From contig JAFYWC010000006.1 in assembly GCA_017546585.1 (NCBI GenBank), forward strand, positions 1 to 64,000: a DNA stretch of 64,000 nt. The letters are read 5' to 3'. This document shows, one piece after another, positions 52,901 to 60,603 of the stretch (position 1 is its first letter; each line of letters begins with the position of its first letter). This DNA comes from Bacteroidales bacterium (GTDB lineage Bacteria; Bacteroidota; Bacteroidia; Bacteroidales; UBA932). Position numbers and translations under genes: made by a program. The notes beneath the pieces were generated by a model. The model was not told the origin of the DNA, did no database searches, and worked only from the letters and a program-made list of their open reading frames with translations.

Positions 52901-53507
52901 CAAGTGATTTTGTGCTTACCATTCCCTTGAGCGCAGCCTCGTCGATGAGCTCGATCTTCTGGATCTCGTGAGATGTACGGAAACCGTCGAAGAAGTGGAG
53001 GAACGGAACGCTTGATTTGATAGCCGAAAGGTGAGCTACTGCCGCCATATCGAGAGCCTCCTGGACAGAAGCTGAAGCGAGCATTGCGAAACCTGTCTGG
53101 CGGCAAGCCATCACGTCCTGGTGGTCTCCGAAGATGGAGAGGGCGTGTGAAGCGAGCGCACGGGCAGAAACGTGGAATACTGTAGGAAGGAGCTCGCCGG
53201 CGATCTTGTACATATTAGGGATCATCAGGAGGAGACCCTGCGATGCTGTGAATGTAGTTGTGAGGGCACCAGCCTGAAGTGAGCCGTGAACAGCGCCTGC
53301 TGCACCGCCTTCACTCTGCATCTCGGTTACCTTTACAACTTCGCCAAAGAGATTCTTCTTACCCTGGGCAGCCCACTCGTCGACATATTCGGCCATAGTC
53401 GATGATGGGGTGATCGGATAGATCGCTGCGTGCTCACTGAAAAGGTAAGCGATATGCGCTGCGGCCCAGTTACCGTCACAAGTGACGAATTTCTTTTCGT
53501 TTGCCAT
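49983..53507 (-). CDS. nifJ: Pyruvate:ferredoxin (flavodoxin) oxidoreductase
   Basis: Single-chain PFOR of 1174 residues that oxidises pyruvate with CoA to acetyl-CoA and CO2 and reduces ferredoxin; cytoplasmic. Domains in order: pyrimidine-binding domain (YPITPSSTMAEYVDEWA, about 31-47), the transketolase-like and gamma-type domains, two [4Fe-4S] motifs CIQCNTCAFVCPHA and CTGCGNCADVCPSK (about 690-760), then the TPP-binding region with SGACAGCGETPYI (near 820), GDGASYDIGYGG and NTGGQSSKATP, and the C-terminal segment. All cofactor Cys clusters are present. Length matches the homodimeric family (about 1170-1200). The neighbouring ferredoxin is its likely acceptor. Marks the organism as an anaerobe using pyruvate to acetate. 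Confidence 0.97.
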   Translation of the reverse strand: MANEKKFVTCDGNWAAAHIAYLFSEHAAIYPITPSSTMAEYVDEWAAQGKKNLFGEVVKVTEMQSEGGAAGAVHGSLQAGALTTTFTASQGLLLMIPNMYKIAGELLPTVFHVSARALASHALSIFGDHQDVMACRQTGFAMLASASVQEALDMAAVAHLSAIKSSVPFLHFFDGFRTSHEIQKIELIDEAALKGMVSTKSLAKFRAKALSPDAPVTRGTAQNADVYFQAREACNQYYDAVPDVVARYMGEISELTGREYRPFDYYGDPEAENIIIAMGSVTETIKETIDYLAAQGKKVGVLVVRLYRPFSAKYFMKALPKSVKRIAVLDRTKEPGSLGEPLFLDIKALFQGVEDAPLVVGGRYGLSSKDTTPAQIVAVYENLELAEPKDGFTIGIVDDVTFKSLPQKEEFSIVKPGTTECKFFGLGSDGTVGANKNTIKIIGDNTEKYSQAYFDYDSKKSGGYTCSHLRFGDSPIKAPYLVGTPDFVACHVPSYLSKYDVLKGIKENGTFLLNSLWDEEETLKRIPDHVKAIIGKKNITLYIINATKIAAEIGLGGRTNTILQSAFFKITGIIPYEQAVEYMKKAIVKSYGKKGEHIVNMNYAAVDRGGEYTKVEIPADWKDITAKFENPNAARLAPDFVKHIADVVNAQAGDTLPVSVFNEWVDGTIPAGTTAYEKRGIAVNVPEWQADKCIQCNTCAFVCPHAAIRPFLLTDEEAANAPEGVKLTQGKAVFKEYKYGLSVSVLDCTGCGNCADVCPSKEKALVMKPLGTQEAEQANFDYLNAHVGYKDNVQPKTANIKNAQFAQPLFEYSGACAGCGETPYIKTITQLFGDHMMVANATGCSSIYGASFPAAPYCKNSEGHGPAWANSLFEDFCEFGLGMKLGSDRARMTVAKLMEQGLGCSCCTDEMKGLFTQWLENKNDAKVTREVADKLIPLCENCQCNVCKGLVEYKTFIPARSQWIIGGDGASYDIGYGGLDHVLASGENVNILVLDTEVYSNTGGQSSKATPAGAIAKFAASGKRVRKKDLGMMAMSYGYVYVAQVAMGASPAQYFNAIKEAEAYDGPSLIIAYAPCINHGLKAGMGLSQKEEKLAVECGYWHLYRYNPALEGTDKNPFTLDSKEPDWSKFQDFLKGEVRFASLYKMYPDCAEELLQKTEEFAKVRLETYKRLAK

Positions 53508-53569
53508 AATCTTGTGTTTTATTTTGTGTTAGTTTTTTGTGATTTCAATCGTGTATGACACACATCCTA

Positions 53570-53577
53570 CAAATTTA
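53570..53577 (-). promoter_or_regulatory. -7 promoter box (TAAATTTG) for nifJ
   Basis: Minus strand TAAATTTG; predicted transcript start gives a leader of about 55 nt. A TTTG on the same strand (53601-53604) is somewhat too far upstream at 23 nt. Confidence 0.52.
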
Positions 53578-53649
53578 CAAAATAATGGTTAAAACTGTGC
53601 CAAAAATCAAAAAAAATATACGCCAAGTCCTCTATTAGGCAGAATTGAC

Positions 53650-53657
53650 TATCTTTG
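53650..53657 (+). promoter_or_regulatory. -7 promoter box (TATCTTTG) for tRNA-Arg
   Basis: TATCTTTG about 28 nt upstream of the mature tRNA 5' end, so transcription of the tRNA is independent of neighbours. Confidence 0.55.
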
Positions 53658-53684
53658 CGAGACTTTTGCGAGCAGTCGCAACGG

Positions 53685-53756
53685 GGCCCTATAGTTTAAT
53701 GGATAGAATTACGGATTCCGGTTCCGTCGGTGGCGGTTCGATTCCGCCTGGGGCTA
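53685..53756 (+). tRNA. tRNA-Arg, anticodon CCG
   Basis: A 72-nt cloverleaf: D arm with GTTTAATGGATAGAAT, anticodon stem ACGGA/TCCGT around TTCCGGT (anticodon CCG at 53718-53720, reading CGG), T stem GGCGG/CCGCC with loop TTCGATT. The acceptor stem contains a G-U at the first pair and another within it. CCA is not encoded, which is usual in this phylum. Confidence 0.9.
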
Positions 53757-53764
53757 CATAAAAA

Positions 53765-53794
53765 GGGAGGCACATCGCTGTGTCTCCCGTTTTG
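53765..53794 (+). terminator. Terminator of tRNA-Arg
   Basis: A 10-bp stem with one G-U pair (53765-53774 with 53779-53788, loop TCGC) followed by GTTTTGTT, 8 nt after the tRNA. Confidence 0.75.
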
Positions 53795-53838
53795 TTACTA
53801 TAAGTCCGTATCTGATGAAAATATTTTCTGAAATTCTG

Positions 53839-53868
53839 TTTGAAATTTCAAAACTGGTGTTAATTTTG
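53839..53868 (+). promoter_or_regulatory. Candidate promoter for the small membrane ORF
   Basis: TTTG at 53839-53842 and TAATTTTG at 53861-53868, 18 nt apart: a full two-part consensus inside an otherwise gene-poor stretch (53795-54085). Confidence 0.45.
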
Positions 53869-53940
53869 CTCGCACTTTCGTCTGCACAATACAGCAAAGT
53901 TTTATATTGGATTTTACGGTTTTCTAACAGCTTTTGTGTT

Positions 53941-54084
53941 ATGGAAAAGACCTGTTCAATCGCTTGCCTGGTTTTGGGAACAGCCTTTCTTGTGGCTGCG
54001 TGTGTAAGCACCTGGTGCTACTTCGTCCCTATGAGCATCTGCTATGCCACGGCTGTCCTTGCGACGGAAGACAGAGAGCATTGA
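53941..54084 (+). CDS. Possible small membrane protein (47 residues)
   Basis: Short open frame starting MEKTCSIACLVLGTAFLVAAC, with one hydrophobic helix (about 6-25), further hydrophobic residues and a polar tail (ATEDREH); Cys is unusually frequent. No family recognised. In its favour: a two-part promoter about 75 nt upstream and a stop codon one base away from that of the convergent peptidase gene, the same tight packing seen elsewhere in the window. Against it: small size, a longer frame in the same register (from 53815) without clear coding character, and no neighbour in operon. It could be a chance frame. Confidence 0.35.
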   Translation: MEKTCSIACLVLGTAFLVAACVSTWCYFVPMSICYATAVLATEDREH

Positions 54085-54085
54085 A

Positions 54086-56371
54086 CTATCTGCACCACTG
54101 ATCAAGCCAGCGGAAATATTCGCGATGCCACATCATCGCATTCTGAGGCTTGAGGATCCAGTGATTTTCATCCGGGAATATGAGAAGTCTTGATGGTACT
54201 CCCATCATCTGTGCGCAGTTGTATGCTGCCATTCCCTGGTCTACAGGCACTCTGTAGTCCATTCCTCCGTGAATTACCATAAGTGGGGTATGCCACTTGG
54301 TCACGAGCTTGTGAGGTGAGAGTTCGTAGTGTCTCACGGCCTTAGGCTCTGTGCTCCAAGGTGAACCTCCCTGCTTGATGCCGCCGAAGGTCAGTCCGTC
54401 TCCTGCCGGGCCGACAGGACCTTCCGGTGTGCCTACTCGAGGGTCGATCTCAGCCTCGTGAAGACCGCCGTTGTCGAAGTTAGGGAACCACATTTCCTCG
54501 GTAGTCATATACATATGCTCCTCATTGAAGATGCCGGCGTGGGCGATGAATGCGTCGAACACATCTCCGTGTGTACCACAGAGATAGTATACCGAATAAC
54601 CTCCGTAGCTTGCTCCGCAAGCCGCCATCTTACCGACATATGGCTCTGCCTTCACTGAACGTGCGGCAACAAGATAATCCTGCATATTCAGACCGGGATA
54701 ATCTCCGGAGATCTGCTCTGTCCACTCCTGACCGAACGCTGTGGTGCCTCGTCTGTTAGGGAGTACTACAACGTAGCCCTGAGATGCCATAAGACGGTAG
54801 TTCCATCTGTATGACCAACCCTGGCTGAGTGTGCCCTGAGGGCCTCCGAGACAGATTGTGATGGCAGGATATTCTTTGGTCTGGTCGAACTGAGGAGGAA
54901 AGAGTACCCAAGTGAGCATATCCTTTCCATCCACAGTCTTCACATATCTCGCTTCGGTCTGGTGGTCGGCAAGCTGTGAGAGGATGTGACCGTTCTCGTC
55001 TGTTACCGGAATGTATTCGTTGCCGGTCTCGCTGTGTCTTACAGCAACGAGTTCGGTAGGGAAGTCCATACTGCACCAGGTAGTGTAAAGTGTAACGGTT
55101 CCTTCCTCTTCTGTGATGTGGAAAGGAGAACCGAAGTCGTTCCATCTGTCCTCGTCTGTGATTCTGTCGATGAGCCAGGTCTCCGCTCCGTGTACAGCTA
55201 CGAAGATGCCCTGAAGACCCTCGGCGAGAGACGAGAAATAGATATTCTCTGAATCGGCGCTCCATACAGGACCTGCAGCGTTGTACTTGAACTCTGAGGT
55301 AACGTCTCTGATGTCAGTCACCTCTGGCATCGTGCCGTTGCTCCAGTCGAGAGTTGCTACGAGAAGTCTCTGCTTGTCTGCCTCGTAACCGTCACGCTCC
55401 ATACTGATCCAGCAGAGCTTTGTTCCGTCAGGACTCCATACGGGGTCTGTGTCATAGCCGCCGCCCATCTCGATCTGTGAGCATTCTCCGGTCTCCACAT
55501 TATATATGTATATCTCTGTGTCTGTCGAGAATGCGTATCTCTTGCCCTCGAGTTTTCTGCACGAGTAGGCGATGTATCTGCCGTCCGGACTCCAGTCAAG
55601 CTGTTCAAGGCCGCCGAAAGGCTCGGTAGGGAGCTCGTAGAGCCCCGACTCGCCTGACAGGAGGTCTGTGGATGTCTCAGGGGTAATCGCATCTGCTTCC
55701 ATAGCAAAGTCAAACTCGGAAACGAAGGTGTGAGGAATCTCCATCACAGTATGATCCCAGTGTCTATACATAAGGTCGTCAGTGGTATATGCGGTTGCCT
55801 TGTCGAGGTCTGCGTAGCAGTCGGCTGGTGAATCCACGTGACTCTTTACATAACTGATGTACATCACCTTTGTCTGGTCAGGAGAGAACTTGAACTCGCC
55901 GACTCCGTTAGGGACATTGCTTATCTGATGGGCGTTCTTGAGGGCCCATTTGCCGCGGCTGCGTCTGATGTCTGCAGTCCATATCTGGCCTCCCATTGTG
56001 AATGCGATGTGCTTTCCGTCGGCGCTCCAGCGTGCGTTGCCGATGCTTTTGCCTGAAGTGGTAAGCTGCTGATTGTCAGAACCGTCAAGGTTGCATATGA
56101 ACAGGTTCCTTACGCTTCTGTTGTCCTTTACGGATGTGTAGCTTACTCCGTACAGAATCTTCTTTCCGTCAGGAGATACCTGCGGGTCGGAAAGGCGACC
56201 GAAGGCAAGAAGGACTTCAGGCGTCATCTTGCCGTCCTCTACCTTGATCTCGCTTTTAGCGATGTAGCCTTCGCTGCTGAGTTCTGAATTTCCCTTTTTC
56301 ATAAACATAACGATTCCGATTGCAACTGCCGTCAGCAGAATGAGACTGCCGACCTTCATAGTAGTCTTCAT
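54086..56371 (-). CDS. S9-family serine peptidase (dipeptidyl-peptidase/acylaminoacyl-peptidase type), membrane-anchored
   Basis: Prolyl-oligopeptidase-family enzyme of 761 residues. An N-terminal hydrophobic helix (VGSLILLTAVAIGIVMFM, about 7-24) without a clear cleavage site suggests anchoring to the inner membrane facing the periplasm. Residues 55-480 are a beta-propeller with TolB/WD-like repeats (SPDGKKILYG, SADGKHIAF, SPDGRYIAY, SPDGTKLCW). The C-terminal alpha/beta hydrolase domain has the nucleophile in GASYGGY (near 600), the acid in HGGMDYRVP and the His in PDENHWIL. Sequence style is that of bacterial DPP5/DPP-IV-like enzymes which release dipeptides. It follows the WYL regulator by 20 nt. 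Confidence 0.9.
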   Translation of the reverse strand: MKTTMKVGSLILLTAVAIGIVMFMKKGNSELSSEGYIAKSEIKVEDGKMTPEVLLAFGRLSDPQVSPDGKKILYGVSYTSVKDNRSVRNLFICNLDGSDNQQLTTSGKSIGNARWSADGKHIAFTMGGQIWTADIRRSRGKWALKNAHQISNVPNGVGEFKFSPDQTKVMYISYVKSHVDSPADCYADLDKATAYTTDDLMYRHWDHTVMEIPHTFVSEFDFAMEADAITPETSTDLLSGESGLYELPTEPFGGLEQLDWSPDGRYIAYSCRKLEGKRYAFSTDTEIYIYNVETGECSQIEMGGGYDTDPVWSPDGTKLCWISMERDGYEADKQRLLVATLDWSNGTMPEVTDIRDVTSEFKYNAAGPVWSADSENIYFSSLAEGLQGIFVAVHGAETWLIDRITDEDRWNDFGSPFHITEEEGTVTLYTTWCSMDFPTELVAVRHSETGNEYIPVTDENGHILSQLADHQTEARYVKTVDGKDMLTWVLFPPQFDQTKEYPAITICLGGPQGTLSQGWSYRWNYRLMASQGYVVVLPNRRGTTAFGQEWTEQISGDYPGLNMQDYLVAARSVKAEPYVGKMAACGASYGGYSVYYLCGTHGDVFDAFIAHAGIFNEEHMYMTTEEMWFPNFDNGGLHEAEIDPRVGTPEGPVGPAGDGLTFGGIKQGGSPWSTEPKAVRHYELSPHKLVTKWHTPLMVIHGGMDYRVPVDQGMAAYNCAQMMGVPSRLLIFPDENHWILKPQNAMMWHREYFRWLDQWCR

Positions 56372-56391
56372 TTATATGTGTCTTTAATTGA

Positions 56392-57294
56392 TTATTCCGA
56401 ATATTGGGCGAGAGCCTTCTGCAACTGGTCTCGCACTTCGTTCCTTACTGATTCCGGAGAAAGGACCTCAAGCCGCGGACCGTATTTGCACAATTCCATT
56501 ATGAGATTTTTGTCCGGACATACGAAGATGCTGAATGTGACTCCTTGGCTGTCTCTCTTTATCTCTTCCTGACTGCGGTGCAGAGGGAGGTCCTTGATGA
56601 ATTTTGCCTCTGTCTCAGAAACCCTGAACTTTATGTCCATAGGCTTTCCGTTGGCGAAGTAAATGCCGAAGCTTGTCGCAAAGAGCTCATCTACATCAAA
56701 GCCGGAAGGCATCTTGAACTGCTTTCCAGTGAGGTTTATGTCAACCACTCGGTCGAGTCCGTATACTCTTAACGCTTTTCTTTCTACGCAATAAGCGATT
56801 ATGTACCAGCGCTTTGCGTACTCTTTTACAGCGTAAGGCCTGATGGTGTATGTGTCAGGCTCTGACGAAGTGTATTTCTGGTATGAAATCACCATTTCCT
56901 GACACTCTGTCATCGCTTCCATTACGGTTGTCAGATGCTGATGTCCTGACGGGATGTCTTCCACTGAAACCCTACCTGAAAGTCTTTCCTTTCCCATTCT
57001 CAGGATGTTATTTACTGTGAATGTGTTGATCAGCCAGGCGTTTTCAGCGTCGGCGTCCGATACGTCTGCAGAATATCTGATGAAATACCTGTTCGTGCTG
57101 CGGTTGCACTCGATGCGGATGCCGAAGACCTCTTCCACCGCTGCCCTATGATTGTTGAATGTGCGGCGTGAATAGTCTGTGGCGAACCTGTCCTCCCATT
57201 TGCCGGTTATGTCATCGAGCGAAAGCCCGTATTCTCCGGCTCTGATGAAAGTGTTCACCAGCCAGATGTACTTCTGTAATAGTTCCGTTACCAT
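56392..57294 (-). CDS. WYL-domain transcriptional regulator
   Basis: Predicted DNA-binding protein of 300 residues. The N-terminus is a winged-helix-like region (about 1-70, DDITGKWED, SRRTFNNHRAAVEEVFG). The WYL domain spans about 120-205 with IRPYAVKEYAKRWYIIAYC and LRVYGLDRV, and the C-terminal WCX-type extension follows (about 215-295, IKFRVSETEAKFI). WYL proteins sense nucleic-acid-related or other small ligands; many sit in stress and defence gene neighbourhoods, but here the partners are recG and a peptidase. Its ATG shares a base with the recG stop (TAATG), so translation is coupled to recG. Confidence 0.88.
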   Translation of the reverse strand: MVTELLQKYIWLVNTFIRAGEYGLSLDDITGKWEDRFATDYSRRTFNNHRAAVEEVFGIRIECNRSTNRYFIRYSADVSDADAENAWLINTFTVNNILRMGKERLSGRVSVEDIPSGHQHLTTVMEAMTECQEMVISYQKYTSSEPDTYTIRPYAVKEYAKRWYIIAYCVERKALRVYGLDRVVDINLTGKQFKMPSGFDVDELFATSFGIYFANGKPMDIKFRVSETEAKFIKDLPLHRSQEEIKRDSQGVTFSIFVCPDKNLIMELCKYGPRLEVLSPESVRNEVRDQLQKALAQYSE

Positions 57295-59402
57295 TAACTT
57301 ATCTTGCTATAGTCCTTGATCTGATATTTGTCTTTTCTGAGTTCTTCCTTAAGAGGCTGGTTCTTCAGCAGGCTTAGGGTAGGGTCCTCCTTCAGCACGG
57401 CATCCGCGCATTCCCTTGCGGCGTTGAGTATAAGTCCGTCTTTTGCCAGCGAGGCGATGTTTAGACTTATAGGCAGACCGCTCTGCTGTGTACCCTCGAG
57501 GTCTCCCGGACCTCTCATCTTCATATCTTCCTCCGCAAGTTCGAATCCGTTTTCGGTAGCGCACATCAGTTCGATCCTGTGTTTCGATTCCTTGCTGAGC
57601 TTATGTCCTGTCATCAGGACGCAATATGACTTTTCGCTGCCTCGTCCCACTCGTCCGCGAAGCTGATGCAGCTGGCTGAGGCCGAACCTTTCGGCGCTTT
57701 CTATCACCATCACGGACGCATTGGGAACGTCCACTCCAACCTCGATCACCGATGTCGCCACAAGGATGTCTGCGCGTCCTGCCGCAAATGCATCCATATT
57801 GAATTTCTTGACGTCGTTCAACTGCTTTCCGTGAACGACGGCTGTCTTGTATTCCGGGAACGGGAACTTGTTCATTATGTCTTCCGCTCCTGCTTCAAGA
57901 CTCTGGTAATCAAGCTTCTCCGTCTCATTGATGAGCGGATATACAACGAATACCTGCCTTCCCTGACGGATCTGCTCCTTCATAAAATTGTACAGCGCAG
58001 GCCTCTTGCCCTCTGTCGCGTGGATAGTCTGCACCGGCTTTCGTCCTGGAGGCAACTCGTCTATCACGGACACGTCAAGGTCACCGTAAAGAGTCATCGC
58101 CAAAGTGCGCGGAATCGGTGTCGCCGTCATTACAAGAACGTGCGGCGGCGCTCCCGCCGAGGTCTTTCGCCACAGCTTCGACCTCTGCTCCACGCCGAAC
58201 CTGTGCTGCTCGTCGATGATTGCCAGTCCGAGGTTCCTGAACACCACATTGTCTTCGATCAATGCGTGTGTTCCCACTATGATTCCGATGCTTCCGTCCT
58301 CAAGTCCAGCGTGGACTTCGCGTCTCTCTGAAGTCTTTGTGCTTCCGGTCAGAAGCGCAGACTTGACGCCTGTCGGTGCAAGGAATTTCTGTATGTTCTT
58401 AAAGTGTTGCTGTGCAAGTACTTCCGTAGGCGCCATTATGCAGGCCTGGTAGCCGTTTCCGATGGCGATCAGAGCAGTCAGAACAGCTACCATAGTCTTT
58501 CCGCTGCCCACATCTCCCTGAAGAAGGCGGTTCATCTGGAGTCCGCTCTTCAGGTCGTTTCTGATCTCGGTGATCACTCTCTTCTGTGCGCCTGTCAGCG
58601 GGAAGGGGAGAGCTTCATAGCATTTGTTGAACGCTTCTCCGACGCGAGGCATCTGTATTCCGTTCGTGTTTCTGCTGCGGACATATTTCTGCTTCAGAAG
58701 TGACAGCTGCAGGAGGAAGAGTTCTTCGAATTTGAGTCTGTATCTGGATTTCTCCAGTGAGATCATATCCTTCGGGAAATGGATGTTGCGCATAGCGAAA
58801 TGCAGCGGCACAAGTCCTTGCTGCCTGATGAGATATTCCGGCAGTGTCTCCCTTTCAGCCTGCAGACCTCTGTCGATCGCGGCTTCCATTATCTTGGTCA
58901 TCATCTTCCCGGTAAAACCGGCGTTCTTGAGCTTCTCTGTGCTGGGATATACTCCTGTCATAGCACCTCCGCTCACCTTCGCAGCCCCATTTTCAGGTAC
59001 GGGGTCCACTTCTGGATGGACTATGTTGATCCTTCCGTTGAATGCCGTAGGCTTGCCGAAGAATATGAATTCGGCTTCCGGTTTCAGCTTCTCGACCATC
59101 CACTTGATGCCCTTGAAGAACACCATCTCCATCTCTCCGCTTCCGTCTGTCACCCATACGCTGAGCCTTTTCTTGTCGATTAGATCAAGTCTCAGGACCT
59201 TGGCTCTGAACTGCACATAAGCCATATCAGGCCTTGCATCTGCAATCCTGACAAACGAACTTCTGTCGATGTAGCGGAACGGGTACAGTCGCAGCAGCTC
59301 TCCCACTGTGCTTACGCCCAGTTCCTTTCGCAGCAGTTCCGCCCTTTTAGGCCCTACGCCCGGCAGAAACTGCACTTCCATATCTGATCCCATTTGTGCC
59401 AT
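57294..59402 (-). CDS. recG: ATP-dependent DNA helicase RecG
   Basis: Branch-migrating helicase acting on stalled replication forks and recombination intermediates, 702 residues. N-terminal wedge/OB domain (LPGVGPKRAELLRKELG, about 13-29; FRAKVLRLDL), then helicase domains with Walker A GDVGSGKT (near 293), DEQHRFG in place of DEAH, TATPIPRTLAM, and motif VI HQLRGRVGRGSEKSYC. Length typical (about 700). The first Met is only 8 nt from the -7 box, whereas other genes here leave 17-30 nt, so Met4 (59393) or Met8 (59381) is a likelier start. First gene of recG-WYL-S9 operon. Confidence 0.96.
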   Translation of the reverse strand: MAQMGSDMEVQFLPGVGPKRAELLRKELGVSTVGELLRLYPFRYIDRSSFVRIADARPDMAYVQFRAKVLRLDLIDKKRLSVWVTDGSGEMEMVFFKGIKWMVEKLKPEAEFIFFGKPTAFNGRINIVHPEVDPVPENGAAKVSGGAMTGVYPSTEKLKNAGFTGKMMTKIMEAAIDRGLQAERETLPEYLIRQQGLVPLHFAMRNIHFPKDMISLEKSRYRLKFEELFLLQLSLLKQKYVRSRNTNGIQMPRVGEAFNKCYEALPFPLTGAQKRVITEIRNDLKSGLQMNRLLQGDVGSGKTMVAVLTALIAIGNGYQACIMAPTEVLAQQHFKNIQKFLAPTGVKSALLTGSTKTSERREVHAGLEDGSIGIIVGTHALIEDNVVFRNLGLAIIDEQHRFGVEQRSKLWRKTSAGAPPHVLVMTATPIPRTLAMTLYGDLDVSVIDELPPGRKPVQTIHATEGKRPALYNFMKEQIRQGRQVFVVYPLINETEKLDYQSLEAGAEDIMNKFPFPEYKTAVVHGKQLNDVKKFNMDAFAAGRADILVATSVIEVGVDVPNASVMVIESAERFGLSQLHQLRGRVGRGSEKSYCVLMTGHKLSKESKHRIELMCATENGFELAEEDMKMRGPGDLEGTQQSGLPISLNIASLAKDGLILNAARECADAVLKEDPTLSLLKNQPLKEELRKDKYQIKDYSKIS

Positions 59403-59409
59403 AACAAGG

Positions 59410-59417
59410 CAAATCTA
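59410..59417 (-). promoter_or_regulatory. -7 promoter box (TAGATTTG) for recG
   Basis: Minus strand TAGATTTG; its closeness to the first recG ATG suggests translation begins at an internal Met. Confidence 0.5.
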
Positions 59418-59467
59418 CGAAATCAATGTCACAAAAGCAACTGCTTTCGTATTTCCAAAAGAGTTTG

Positions 59468-59475
59468 TATATTTG
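59468..59475 (+). promoter_or_regulatory. -7 promoter box (TATATTTG) of the pdxA-rnhA-rml operon
   Basis: TATATTTG with a near-consensus TTTC at 59445-59448 (19 nt upstream); the pdxA ATG follows 37 nt later. Confidence 0.58.
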
Positions 59476-59512
59476 CAAGTTAATATAAGATATTAAGATA
59501 AACTCGACTATA

Positions 59513-60595
59513 ATGGGAAGAAAACTTACTGTCGGCATCACCCAGGGTGATGGAAATGGCATCAGCTACGAAGTTATCATCAAGGCGCTTGCCGACGAGA
59601 GGATACTTGACCTCTGCACTCCTGTGATCTACGGATCATCCAAGATATTCGGCTTCTACAAGAAGCATATCCACGACATCGAACAGATCAATACCAACGT
59701 GATCAATTCAGCAAAGGACGTACACCAGAAGAGAGTGAACATCGTGAACTGTCTTCCTGAGAATGTGTTCGTCGAGCCAGGCCAGCCGACACCTGAGTCG
59801 GCGAAGGCTGCTATGACAGCGCTGGAGAGGGCCGTTGAGGACATCAAGGCCGGCACTATCGACGTGCTAGTCACAGCTCCGTTCAACAAGAGAGCTATGG
59901 CAGGCGAAGGATTCGGTTACACAGGTCATACCGAGTACCTCGAGAAGAAGTTCGGAGTTGATGACGTCGTGATGATTATGGTCTGCGACAGACTCAAGGT
60001 GGGTGTGGTGACAGGACACGTTCAGCTCAAGGATGTTCCGAAGTCGATCACTGCAGAGAAGATCCTCGGAAAGCTTCGTCTTATGAAGCAGTCCCTCATC
60101 AGGGATTTCGGTATCGATGCACCGAAGATCGCCGTTCTCGGCCTTAACCCTCACTGTGGTGACGGCGGCCTTCTCGGCGATGAGGAGCAGAACATCATTC
60201 TTCCTGCTGTTCAGCAGGCAAACGAGGAGGGTATTATGGCCTTCGGTCCATACTCTCCTGACGGATTCTTCGGACTTGCAAACTATGCGAAATATGACGC
60301 CGTACTGGCTATGTACCACGACCAGGGACTCACTCCGTTCAAGGCCCTCGCCTTCGAGGATGGAGTGAACTTCACAGCAGGTCTCCCTATCGTGCGCACA
60401 TCACCTGACCACGGTACTGCATATGAGATGGCAGGACGTGATCTTGCAGATCCGCGCTCGATGAAGGCTGCTATCTATGCAGCAATTGACATCTGCAACC
60501 ACAGGGCGGATTACGATGACCTCGTGGAAAACCGTATGACCATCAAGGCGCCTGATACAGAGATCAAGCCTCGTGGCGGAAGAATCATCGAATAG
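59513..60595 (+). CDS. pdxA: 4-hydroxythreonine-4-phosphate dehydrogenase
   Basis: NAD-dependent enzyme of pyridoxal 5'-phosphate synthesis (DXP-dependent route), 360 residues, cytoplasmic. Family blocks: VGITQGDGNGISYEV at the N-terminus, VTAPFNKRAM (about 120-129), metal-binding His residues in TGHTEYLEKKF, LGLNPHCGDGGLLGDEE and MYHDQGLTPFKALAFEDGVNFTAGLP near the C-terminus, and RTSPDHGTAYE. Slightly longer than E. coli PdxA (about 330), as in other Bacteroidota. rnhA follows after 8 nt, so the two are co-transcribed with the rhamnose genes downstream. Confidence 0.95.
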   Translation: MGRKLTVGITQGDGNGISYEVIIKALADERILDLCTPVIYGSSKIFGFYKKHIHDIEQINTNVINSAKDVHQKRVNIVNCLPENVFVEPGQPTPESAKAAMTALERAVEDIKAGTIDVLVTAPFNKRAMAGEGFGYTGHTEYLEKKFGVDDVVMIMVCDRLKVGVVTGHVQLKDVPKSITAEKILGKLRLMKQSLIRDFGIDAPKIAVLGLNPHCGDGGLLGDEEQNIILPAVQQANEEGIMAFGPYSPDGFFGLANYAKYDAVLAMYHDQGLTPFKALAFEDGVNFTAGLPIVRTSPDHGTAYEMAGRDLADPRSMKAAIYAAIDICNHRADYDDLVENRMTIKAPDTEIKPRGGRIIE

Positions 60596-60603
60596 TCGGG
60601 ACT

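Noticed and set aside
53754..54011. Minus-strand frame of 85 codons after tRNA-Arg
   Set aside because: It reads through the tRNA terminator hairpin, and has no family features or promoter.
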